Shown here one piece after another: positions 1 through 7,432 of a stretch of DNA of 56,600 nucleotides (position 1 is its first letter; every line of letters begins with the position of its first letter). Below the pieces are notes generated by a model. It was not told the DNA's origin and did not search any database. It saw only the letters and a list, made by a program, of their open reading frames with translations. The stretch is from NCBI GenBank assembly GCA_958414825.1, contig CATYXQ010000007.1, positions 1 to 56,600 on the forward strand, in the 5' to 3' direction. The DNA is from an uncultured Eubacteriales bacterium. GTDB taxonomy: Bacteria > Bacillota > Clostridia > Oscillospirales > CAG-272. The translations under genes and the position numbers were made by a program.

Positions 1-48
1 AAATGCATGGAATAGCGCTTTTTACACTGCTACAATAAAAGGGAAAAA

Positions 49-54
49 GGGAGG
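49..54 (+). promoter_or_regulatory. Ribosome binding site of the BceA-like gene
   Basis: GGGAGG lies 10 nt before the ATG at 65. A TGCTACAAT extended -10-like string precedes it at about 26-34, but the -35 region would fall at the very start of the window, so the promoter cannot be judged. Confidence 0.6.
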
Positions 55-64
55 AATCAATAAA

Positions 65-829
65 ATGACGGTTCTTGAAGTCAACAATCTCAAAAAAATT
101 TACACGACGCGCTTCGGCGGTCAGTCGGTCACAGCGCTCCGGGACATCACGTTCTCGGTCGAACAGGGCGAATATGTCGCCATCATGGGCGAATCCGGTT
201 CGGGCAAAACGACGCTGCTCAACATTTTAGCGGCGCTCGACCGTCCGACTTCGGGTGAAGTCACACTCGGCGGCAAACCGCTCTCCTCCATTCGCGAAAA
301 GGAGATCTCTACATTCCGCCGGGACAACATCGGATTTGTCTTTCAGGATTTCAACCTGCTCGACACCTTTTCTCTGCGGGACAACATCTTTTTGCCCCTG
401 GTTCTTGCCGGAAAATCCTATACCGAAATGGAAGCGCGCCTTTTGCCGATTGCGCAGCGGCTGCACATCGCCGAGCTTCTGCAAAAATACCCCTACGAAG
501 TTTCAGGCGGGCAGAAGCAGCGCGCCGCTATCGCCCGCGCGCTGATTACCGGACCGCAGATCGTACTGGCGGACGAACCGACCGGCGCGCTCGATTCCCG
601 GGCTACAGACAGTCTGCTCCGCCTGTTTGACGACGTTAACGAAGACGGACAGACGATTCTCATGGTCACGCACTCGACCAAGGCGGCCAGCCACGCAAAG
701 CGCGTGCTCTTTATCAAGGACGGAGAAGTCTTTCATCAGCTTTTCAGGGGCGAAATGTCCGACGGAGAAATGTTTGCCAAAATCTCCGACACGCTGACCA
801 TGCTTTTGCGGGGTGAGGGTCATGCGTAA
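65..829 (+). CDS. ABC transporter ATP-binding protein, BceA/MacB-like
   Basis: This is the ATPase of an ABC exporter of the type that pairs with an FtsX-fold permease (antimicrobial-peptide detoxification or lipoprotein/peptide export). The 254 residues show Walker A GESGSGKTT at about 42-50, the signature VSGGQKQR starting near residue 146 and Walker B IVLADEPTGALD. The small size and the strongly conserved SGGQKQR and DEPTGALD are typical of the BceA/LolD/MacB class. The stop overlaps the start of the permease gene by 8 nt, so the two are translationally coupled. A BceRS-type two-component system often lies upstream of such pairs but would be outside the window. The substrate cannot be deduced. 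Confidence 0.92.
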   Translation: MTVLEVNNLKKIYTTRFGGQSVTALRDITFSVEQGEYVAIMGESGSGKTTLLNILAALDRPTSGEVTLGGKPLSSIREKEISTFRRDNIGFVFQDFNLLDTFSLRDNIFLPLVLAGKSYTEMEARLLPIAQRLHIAELLQKYPYEVSGGQKQRAAIARALITGPQIVLADEPTGALDSRATDSLLRLFDDVNEDGQTILMVTHSTKAASHAKRVLFIKDGEVFHQLFRGEMSDGEMFAKISDTLTMLLRGEGHA

Positions 830-2939
830 AGCGCTCTACATGCGGCTCGCGCTGCAAAATATCCGCAAAAACGGTCGGTTTTATATTCCCTACATTCTGA
901 CCGTTGCGGGCACCTCCGGCGCCTTTTACATCATGCTGGCGCTCAACGGAAACGCGGAACTGCCCGAACGCATCCGGTATTCCTATCTCTCCATGTTCGT
1001 CGCCATCGGCACGGTCGTGATCGCGCTGTTTTCCGTGATTTTCTTATTCTACACCAACAGCTTTCTGATGAAGCGGAGAACCCGCGAACTCGGTCTTTAT
1101 CATATCCTCGGCATGGAAAAACGGCACATCGCGCGGATTCTCGGCTGGGAGACGGCGTTCACCGCTCTCTTCGGCGTCGGAGGCGGAATCGTATTCGGCA
1201 TTGGATTTCAAAAGCTGGTCACGCTTCTGCTCTATAAAATCATGCGCTTTGACGTGTACTACGGCTTCTACATATTCGGCGACGGAATCAAAATAACCGC
1301 GCTGGTCTTTGCGGCGATCCTGTTTCTCTGCCTGCTCTTTAACCTTGGACGCATCCATGCGCAAAAACCGATCGAACTGCTCCGCTCGGCCAATACCGGC
1401 GAAAAAGAGCCGAAGACCCGCTGGCTTTTGTCCATTCTCGGCCTGCTCTCGCTCGGCGCGGGCTACTATATCGCCGTGACCACAAAAGGCGCCATGGAGG
1501 CGCTGACCTACTATTTCCCTGCCGTATTCCTCGTCATCATCGGCACCTACTGTCTGTTTACCTCGGTCAGCATCGCGCTGCTCAAGCTGCTGCGGAAAAA
1601 CAGGAAATTTTACTACAAAACCAGCCATTTTATCGGCGTTTCCGGTATGCTGTACCGCATGAAGCGCAACGCGGTGGGACTTGCCAATATCTGTATCCTG
1701 TCTACGATGGTGCTGGTCATGGTTTCGGGTACGCTTGCGCTCTTTCTCGGCACGGAGAGCGCGCTGAACGCCCGTTATCCCGCCGAAATCAACATAGAAG
1801 TGCGCTATAACCCGAACTCGGAAAATCCGTTTCGGCCGGAAGATATGAAACGCAATATTTTCACAGCCGTAGAAAGCCAGGGACGCAAGGTCGAATCCTA
1901 CAGCGCCTATACGGTTTTAAGCTTTGCCGCCGGGACTGAGAACGGCGCCTTTGCCGCGACCGACCACCGGAGCATGGGCGCCGGATACGCCGCGCTGAAC
2001 TTCATCACTGCGGACGAATATAACCGTATGACCGGCGGCGCGGTCACCCTCGGCAAAGATGAAGCGCTTCTGTACGCCCTGCAGGGAAATTCCATCGGCA
2101 ATTTTCTTGACATCCGTTTTGATTCGCCGCAAAATCCAAAGGGCGAGCACATGCGCTTTGCCATTCGCGAAACGCTCGATTCTTTCCCCGGCGCGCTGGC
2201 CGACACCGCCTATCTGTCCGCCGTAAACAGCCATTATGCCGTCGTGTCGGACGAGGCGGTTCTGCGGTCGCTCTATGACGCGCAGGCGGCCGCCTACGAC
2301 AAAAACAAAAGCTCGATGTGCTGGAAAATGCTGCTCGATGTAGACGGCACAAACGAAGAAAAGGCAGCCTGCGCCGTAGTGGTTTCGGCTGCGCTTCCGG
2401 GGCTTGAAACGACACAGGACGGGGACGGCGCAATACACAGCTATGAAAGCGAAAACTCGCCTTATGTGGAGGTCGGCAATTTCGACCGCTACTGGACGGA
2501 AAGCCGCGCCGCAAACGCGGAGGACTTTTATTCGATGAACGGCGGCTTCTTTTTCCTCGGCGTTTTTCTCGGACTCCTGTTCATCATGGCAACCGTTTTG
2601 ATTATCTACTACAAGCAAATTTCAGAGGGCTACGAAGACGCCGGGCGCTACCGCATTATGCAGCAGGTCGGACTTTCCCGCGCCGACATTCGCCGGTCGG
2701 TCAACAGCCAGATTTTGGTCGTATTCTTTATGCCGCTGGCCGTCGCCACCGTGCATATTCTCTTTAATTTCCCGCTGATTAAGTTGCTGCTCACTCTGTT
2801 CCAGCTCACCGACACCGTGCTCACGCTCTGGTGCACTGCGGGCACGCTGCTTGCGTTTTCACTGATCTACGGCGTTGTCTACGCGCTGACGGCAAGAGTC
2901 TATTACCGCCTCGTCGCCGACCGAAAGGAGACGCCGTGA
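822..2939 (+). CDS. FtsX-like ABC transporter permease, BceB-type
   Basis: This is the membrane partner of the preceding ATPase. I chose the ATG at 822 (MRKALYMRLALQNIRKNGR), which overlaps the upstream stop; a GTG at 813 is in frame but less likely. The 705-residue protein has an N-terminal transmembrane segment, several more helices up to about residue 310, a large soluble region of about 260 residues (roughly 315-575), and three C-terminal helices. This is the BceB arrangement of 10 helices with one big extracytoplasmic sensor domain, here placed toward the C-terminus. The cytoplasmic motif RTRELGLYHILGMEK is the usual FtsX-family coupling segment. BceAB systems remove bacitracin-like peptides or signal their presence to a histidine kinase; which applies here is unknown. 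Confidence 0.88.
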   Translation: MRKALYMRLALQNIRKNGRFYIPYILTVAGTSGAFYIMLALNGNAELPERIRYSYLSMFVAIGTVVIALFSVIFLFYTNSFLMKRRTRELGLYHILGMEKRHIARILGWETAFTALFGVGGGIVFGIGFQKLVTLLLYKIMRFDVYYGFYIFGDGIKITALVFAAILFLCLLFNLGRIHAQKPIELLRSANTGEKEPKTRWLLSILGLLSLGAGYYIAVTTKGAMEALTYYFPAVFLVIIGTYCLFTSVSIALLKLLRKNRKFYYKTSHFIGVSGMLYRMKRNAVGLANICILSTMVLVMVSGTLALFLGTESALNARYPAEINIEVRYNPNSENPFRPEDMKRNIFTAVESQGRKVESYSAYTVLSFAAGTENGAFAATDHRSMGAGYAALNFITADEYNRMTGGAVTLGKDEALLYALQGNSIGNFLDIRFDSPQNPKGEHMRFAIRETLDSFPGALADTAYLSAVNSHYAVVSDEAVLRSLYDAQAAAYDKNKSSMCWKMLLDVDGTNEEKAACAVVVSAALPGLETTQDGDGAIHSYESENSPYVEVGNFDRYWTESRAANAEDFYSMNGGFFFLGVFLGLLFIMATVLIIYYKQISEGYEDAGRYRIMQQVGLSRADIRRSVNSQILVVFFMPLAVATVHILFNFPLIKLLLTLFQLTDTVLTLWCTAGTLLAFSLIYGVVYALTARVYYRLVADRKETP

Positions 2940-3046
2940 AAAAAGCATTCGACAGTTCAGGGGGCGTTCTGATTTTTCTGCTCGCTCTGCTGTTCCTGCT
3001 CCTCGGCGCGCAGATCATCACAGTCATCCGCTGGGCGGCGCTTTGA
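2936..3046 (+). CDS. 36-residue single-pass membrane peptide coupled to the ABC permease
   Basis: A short frame starts with GTG at 2936, overlapping the permease stop as GTGA, with AGGAG 5-6 nt upstream. It encodes 36 residues beginning MKKAFDSSGG, then a run of about 20 hydrophobic residues (VLIFLLALLFLLLGAQIITV) and a short RWAAL tail. Overlap coupling, a good Shine-Dalgarno site and a clean transmembrane profile argue that it is translated. A Lys-Lys N-terminus with a polar start suggests an N-in orientation. I do not recognise the family. It could be an accessory subunit or stability peptide of the transporter. It is followed by two hairpins, so it ends the operon. Confidence 0.6.
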   Translation: MKKAFDSSGGVLIFLLALLFLLLGAQIITVIRWAAL

Positions 3047-3089
3047 AAAGCAAAAAAACAGAACATAAGCAGACAATTGCGCGGCCTCA

Positions 3090-3117
3090 CCGCTGAAAAA
3101 CTGCGGTTTTTCAGCGG
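3090..3117 (+). other. Hairpin upstream of the terminator
   Basis: CCGCTGAAAAA pairs with TTTTTCAGCGG around a CTGCGG loop. It lacks a clear T-run of its own and sits directly before the strong terminator at 3124. Confidence 0.5.
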
Positions 3118-3123
3118 GCACAA

Positions 3124-3164
3124 GGGACTGCTTCGGAAAATTTTCCGAAGCAGTCCCCTTTTTT
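3124..3164 (+). terminator. Rho-independent terminator of the ABC transporter operon
   Basis: A perfect 17-bp stem (GGGACTGCTTCGGAAAA with its complement, virtually no loop) is followed by a run of seven T. Confidence 0.88.
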
Positions 3165-3310
3165 CAAACATTCGGCCATTCAGCGCAAATCTTACTGTTT
3201 GCCAATGCCGTTCTGCGCAAAGCCGACATCGCCCGGCAGAGAAAAAACGCAAAAGCGTCGCCGCGTTTTCTGGAAAATAAATTCTGTGTTTTTTATAAAA
3301 AATCTTTGCT

Positions 3311-3341
3311 TTGATGGGATACATATGGTATACTATATAAT
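3311..3341 (+). promoter_or_regulatory. Candidate promoter region for cdaA-cdaR
   Basis: TATACT at 3329-3334 with the extended TGG motif, and an overlapping TATAAT at 3336-3341, lie 70-80 nt before the cdaA start. TTGATG at 3311-3316 is a possible but poorly spaced -35 box, so the exact promoter is uncertain. Confidence 0.45.
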
Positions 3342-3409
3342 AGGTTTATTTTTCAAAACTTTCATTTCGGACGAAAACGAGACAAACCGAGTTTTGCGGA
3401 GGTATCGCC

Positions 3410-4303
3410 ATGCAGACGTTTTTTGACGCCGTCGCCGATTTTTTTAAAAAAATCGGTACGCAATTTTTATCCATGTCCTTTTCGGATGTGATTGATATTG
3501 CGCTGCTTGCGGTGGTTTTATACTATATTTACCGATTTGTGCGCGAACGGCGTGCGGCGAAACTTGCGTTCGGTCTCGGACTGCTTGTTCTGCTCTACGC
3601 CGTGACCACGCTGCTCGATATGAACGCCATGAGCTTTCTTCTGCAAAACATCTTTCAGGTCGGACTGCTGGCGCTGATTATCCTGTTTCAGCCCGAACTG
3701 CGCGCCGCGCTGGAAAAAGTGGGCGGCGACCCGCTCCGTTCCCTGAAAAATCTGACCGAACCGAAAGAACTCAGTGAAAAAACCAAGGTGATCGACAACA
3801 TCTGCATCGCGGCGACTGACATGTCCCGCGATCACACGGGCGCGCTGATTGTCATCGAGCGGACGACGCGGCTTGGCGACATTATGAAAACCGGCGTCCT
3901 GATCGACGCGACGGTTTCGCAGAGTTTAATCAAAAATATATTTTTCAACAAAGCAGCGCTGCATGACGGCGCAATGATTATCAGCGAAAACCGCATTGCG
4001 GCGGCGGGATGCTTCCTGCCCCTTACACAGAACACCCGCATCAGCAAAGACAAAGGCACTCGGCACCGTGCGGGCGTCGGCATCAGCGAGGTCAGCGACG
4101 CGATTGTCATTATCGTTTCGGAAGAAACCGGCGAAATCTCGCTGGCCATCGGCGGCGAACTCTTCGGCTCTCAGAACTATACCACGCTGCGTCAGCAGAT
4201 CACCACCATGCTGCTCGGTGAAGCGCCGGTCCGCAAAAAGCTGAAATTTTCCAAGCGAGGCAAGCAGAAAAAAGGAGGGGACACCGACCATGCCGGAAAA
4301 TAA
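3410..4303 (+). CDS. cdaA: Diadenylate cyclase CdaA (DacA)
   Basis: The protein makes cyclic di-AMP from two ATP molecules at the membrane; c-di-AMP controls potassium and osmolyte balance and cell-wall homeostasis in Firmicutes. The 297 residues contain about three N-terminal transmembrane helices (roughly 20-95) and a DAC domain with the two catalytic signatures: HDGA with D186-G187-A188, and RHR at 218-220 (GTRHRAG). A GGAGG site precedes the ATG. The gene overlaps cdaR, its usual membrane partner, by 14 nt. In many Firmicutes glmM follows; here it does not. Confidence 0.95.
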   Translation: MQTFFDAVADFFKKIGTQFLSMSFSDVIDIALLAVVLYYIYRFVRERRAAKLAFGLGLLVLLYAVTTLLDMNAMSFLLQNIFQVGLLALIILFQPELRAALEKVGGDPLRSLKNLTEPKELSEKTKVIDNICIAATDMSRDHTGALIVIERTTRLGDIMKTGVLIDATVSQSLIKNIFFNKAALHDGAMIISENRIAAAGCFLPLTQNTRISKDKGTRHRAGVGISEVSDAIVIIVSEETGEISLAIGGELFGSQNYTTLRQQITTMLLGEAPVRKKLKFSKRGKQKKGGDTDHAGK

Positions 4304-5558
4304 AGAAATCCAGGATTCGGCCGAAAACAAAACGGGCAAAAATCACCGACGCGCGCCGAACCTTATCCCGCAGCTTCTGTGCGTCGTACTCGCGGTGTTC
4401 ATATGGCTGTATGTCATGGCCAACGACAGCCCTGACTATGAACGCACGTTTTCGGGCGTGCCTGTTTCCATCGAAAACACGGCTCTGCTCTCCAATTCAA
4501 GCGGGCTGACCGTGCTGAGCGGAACAGGCAACCTTGCGGACATCACCATCACCGGGAAAAAAAGCGATCTGATCTCCTATTCGCTCGAAGATATTGTAGC
4601 CAGCGTGGACGTCGGCAGAATCACCGAAGCGGGTCGGCATCAGCTTTCGATTTCCGTGACGACGCCGTCCGGCGCGATTCTAAAAAGCGTCAGTCCAACG
4701 TCGGTTGAAATCTATGTGGATCAAATTGCCACCAAGGTCGTGCCGGTCAAGGTCAACATCGTCTCGATCCAGTATGACCAGTCGATTTCGCTCGGCGTTC
4801 CCACACCCGATGTAAACACGGTCGCCATCAGCGGCCCGGCCTCGGTGATTGACGCAGCCGAATCTGCCGTGGTCGATTTGGAACTCGGCACCGTTACCAC
4901 AAGCGTGAGCGCACGGGGGCAGCTTCATCTTCTGACCGCAAACGGCGCCGTTATTGACAACCCCTTTGTCACGCTCTCCCAAAGTTCGGTAGGCGTTTCC
5001 ATCCCGGTATATATCGAGCGGGAAATTCCGATCACAGTCGGCACAAAACACGGCTATTTCAATGAAGACAACGCAACCATCCGCGTCGTGCCTGCCTCTA
5101 TTATGGTGCGTGCCGATCCCAAGCTGCTGGAGGGCGTGGAATCGCTCGAAGTCGCGACAATAGACGAAAAGCAGATCACCTCCAGCGAAACCCAGATCGT
5201 GACCATCATACTGCCCGCGGGCGTGGAAAACGTCAGCGGCACCAACACCGCCACAATTTCAGTGACGCACAAGGGCACCATGCTCAAAAGCGTGGCCGTG
5301 CAGAACATTTCTATTAAAAATCCGAACAACCTCACCTACAAACTGCTGACGGACAGTGTGAATATCACGCTCCGCGCGCCGAACAGCATCGCCGAGGAAA
5401 TCTCCGCCGAGGACATTCGCCTTGAGGCGGAACTGAACTACAGCGGCGTTACCGGCGTAGTTCAACTGCCCGTGACCGTCATTGTTTCCAAAGCGTTCCC
5501 AGAAAACACGGTCTATGAGCTGGGTGAATATAAAATATCGGTAATGATCCAAAAATGA
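4290..5558 (+). CDS. cdaR: YbbR-domain protein CdaR, regulator of CdaA
   Basis: CdaR is a membrane-anchored extracytoplasmic protein that modulates CdaA. The 422-residue protein has a basic cytoplasmic N-terminus, one transmembrane helix at about 28-46 (LLCVVLAVFIWLYVMANDS) and a long beta-rich exterior with repeated YbbR-type units, marked by recurring V-P-V and SVEIYVDQIATKVVPV-like stretches. An AGGAGGGG-like ribosome site lies inside the end of cdaA. The last bases overlap the next start (ATGA). Confidence 0.9.
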   Translation: MPENKEIQDSAENKTGKNHRRAPNLIPQLLCVVLAVFIWLYVMANDSPDYERTFSGVPVSIENTALLSNSSGLTVLSGTGNLADITITGKKSDLISYSLEDIVASVDVGRITEAGRHQLSISVTTPSGAILKSVSPTSVEIYVDQIATKVVPVKVNIVSIQYDQSISLGVPTPDVNTVAISGPASVIDAAESAVVDLELGTVTTSVSARGQLHLLTANGAVIDNPFVTLSQSSVGVSIPVYIEREIPITVGTKHGYFNEDNATIRVVPASIMVRADPKLLEGVESLEVATIDEKQITSSETQIVTIILPAGVENVSGTNTATISVTHKGTMLKSVAVQNISIKNPNNLTYKLLTDSVNITLRAPNSIAEEISAEDIRLEAELNYSGVTGVVQLPVTVIVSKAFPENTVYELGEYKISVMIQK

Positions 5559-7147
5559 ACAGATATATTCTCTCCGGCATTGCGCTTCCGCTCGACAGCA
5601 GTGCGGACGAAGCCGCCGACGCCGCGCGGGCGCGTCTTGCCCGCGCCGGAATTCGGACGGAAGCGCTCTCCCTCTTTCGGAAAAGCGTAGACGCCCGCCG
5701 CAAATCGGATATCCGGCTGGTCTACTCGTTTTCCTTTGAAGTTCCGCGGCCGCTCCGTCCTGAGACGGTACAAAAGCTTGGTCTGCGCGCCGCAGCGTCC
5801 GACCTGCTCTCCGTGCGCTACGGCACGGCGCCTTTGCCCGCGCGTCCCGTAGTTGTCGGCATGGGACCGTGCGGCCTGTTTGCAGCGCTGCTGCTGGCAG
5901 AGCACGGTTACCGTCCAATTGTGCTTGAAAGAGGCGATTGTATGGCCGCGCGTATCCGCGCGGTCGAGCATTTTTATACATCGGGACAGCTTGACGAGAA
6001 CTCCAACATTCAGTTCGGCGCAGGCGGCGCGGGAACCTTTTCGGACGGCAAGCTCGTAACTCGAATCAACGACGCGCACTGCGCATTTGTGCTCTCAAGG
6101 CTGCACAGCTTCGGCGCGCCGCGCGAAATTCTGACGCTCGCGAAACCGCATATCGGCACGGACATTTTGCGAAATGTCGTGCAGAATATCGCAGACGAGA
6201 TCACGCGGCGCGGCGGCGAAATCCACTACCGCACGCCGCTTGTTTCCTTTGATATGCCGCAAAACGCCTGCCGTCGGCTGCGCACAAAAAGCGGCGACTT
6301 GAACGCAGGCGTTCTTGTGCTTGCCGTAGGCCACAGCGCAAGAGATACCTACAAAATGCTGCTTGACGGCGGCTTTTCGCTTTCGCCGAAAGATTTTTCA
6401 GTTGGTCTGCGCATCGAGCACCGCAAAGCGGATATTGACCGAGCGCTGTACGGCGATTTTGCGGGACATCCCAAGCTCCCCTATGCCGAATACAACCTGT
6501 CGGCCAATACAAAAGCCCGCGGCGTGTATACTTTCTGCATGTGTCCCGGCGGCGAGGTCGTGGCCGGCGCGTCCGAGCAGGGCGGTCTCTGCGTCAACGG
6601 CATGAGCAACTTTGCCCGGGACGGCGAAAACTCCAACAGCGCGGTCTGCGTTTCAGTCTACAAAAGCGACTACGGCGCAACGCCCGCGGCGGCAATCGAA
6701 TTTCAGCGCGGTCTGGAGCGCGCCGCTTTTACCGCCGGCGGCGGCGACTTTTCCGCGCCGGTCAGCACGCTCGGCGATTTTCTTGGCGGAACTTCCGGCG
6801 CTGGGTATTCCCGCATCCGTCCGACCTATATGGGCGGCCGGGTACGCACGGCGAATTTGCGCGCGCTCTTCCCTGCCGCGCTCGGCGATACGCTTGCGGA
6901 CGGGATTTGCGCGTTCGGCAAAAAACTGCCAGGCTTTGATTGCCCGGACGCGCTGCTCACCGGCGTGGAAACGCGCACAAGCGCACCGGTCCGCATTCTG
7001 CGTACCGACGCATTCACCATGCCCGGCGCGGACGACATTTATCCGGGCGGCGAGGGCGCGGGCTACGCCGGCGGCATTACCTCCGCCGCCGTGGACGGCG
7101 TAAAAATCGCGCTCCGCATTATGTCTCGCTTCCGTCCGTTTGAATAA
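5555..7147 (+). CDS. NAD(P)/FAD-dependent oxidoreductase of the COG2509 family
   Basis: This 530-residue flavoprotein belongs to a widespread but poorly characterised bacterial family of FAD-dependent dehydrogenases. It has a small N-terminal domain (about 1-95), a Rossmann dinucleotide-binding motif VVVGMGPCGLFAALLLAEHG starting near residue 99, the family motif FGAGGAGTFSDGKL, and a C-terminal GEGAGYAGGITSAAVDG FAD-contact motif. It starts inside the cdaR stop (ATGA), so it belongs to that operon in place of the commonly seen glmM. The substrate is unknown. Confidence 0.85.
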   Translation: MNRYILSGIALPLDSSADEAADAARARLARAGIRTEALSLFRKSVDARRKSDIRLVYSFSFEVPRPLRPETVQKLGLRAAASDLLSVRYGTAPLPARPVVVGMGPCGLFAALLLAEHGYRPIVLERGDCMAARIRAVEHFYTSGQLDENSNIQFGAGGAGTFSDGKLVTRINDAHCAFVLSRLHSFGAPREILTLAKPHIGTDILRNVVQNIADEITRRGGEIHYRTPLVSFDMPQNACRRLRTKSGDLNAGVLVLAVGHSARDTYKMLLDGGFSLSPKDFSVGLRIEHRKADIDRALYGDFAGHPKLPYAEYNLSANTKARGVYTFCMCPGGEVVAGASEQGGLCVNGMSNFARDGENSNSAVCVSVYKSDYGATPAAAIEFQRGLERAAFTAGGGDFSAPVSTLGDFLGGTSGAGYSRIRPTYMGGRVRTANLRALFPAALGDTLADGICAFGKKLPGFDCPDALLTGVETRTSAPVRILRTDAFTMPGADDIYPGGEGAGYAGGITSAAVDGVKIALRIMSRFRPFE

Positions 7148-7432
7148 GATTATTCATCTGACGAATCCCGATACCGCGCGCTCCCGCACCGCGCATTTCT
7201 GATTTTTTCTGCATAAAAGAAACGTATGCGGGCAAACGCGCAGCACATTTTACCGAAAAGCCGGGGGCTTTTCGGCGGTATAAAGGCGGCGACGCCACCT
7301 TTATACCGAAATAACAAGCCGGTTTTCCTATTTGACTTCTCTGTTTTGCTCCTGCGGCTGCGTCAGTGCCGCACTGTCCGCCGGCCGATCCGGCGCTAAA
7401 GTTGTTTATTAAAAATTGGGAGATATAGATCA
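7148..7432. other. Structured intergenic region before recJ
   Basis: This 285-bp gap contains two hairpins: CCGAAAAGCC/GGCTTTTCGG around GGG (about 7253-7275), and a longer one pairing GGTATAAAGG with CCTTTATACC (about 7278-7310, one internal mismatch). Neither is followed by a T-run. A TTGACT at 7332-7337 has no good -10 partner. I see no convincing gene. Confidence 0.5.

Larger units (their letters stand above)
3047..3409. other. Intergenic region with two hairpins and the cdaA promoter region
   Basis: The 363 bp between the transporter operon and cdaA hold a hairpin (3090-3117), a strong terminator (3124-3164), and an AT-rich segment around 3311-3341 carrying a TGGTATACT extended -10-like string and an overlapping TATAAT. 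The intervening 3165-3300 shows no convincing gene. Confidence 0.6.

Noticed and set aside
7253..7312. A riboswitch or terminator before recJ
   Set aside because: The hairpins have no T-run and match no riboswitch I recognise.
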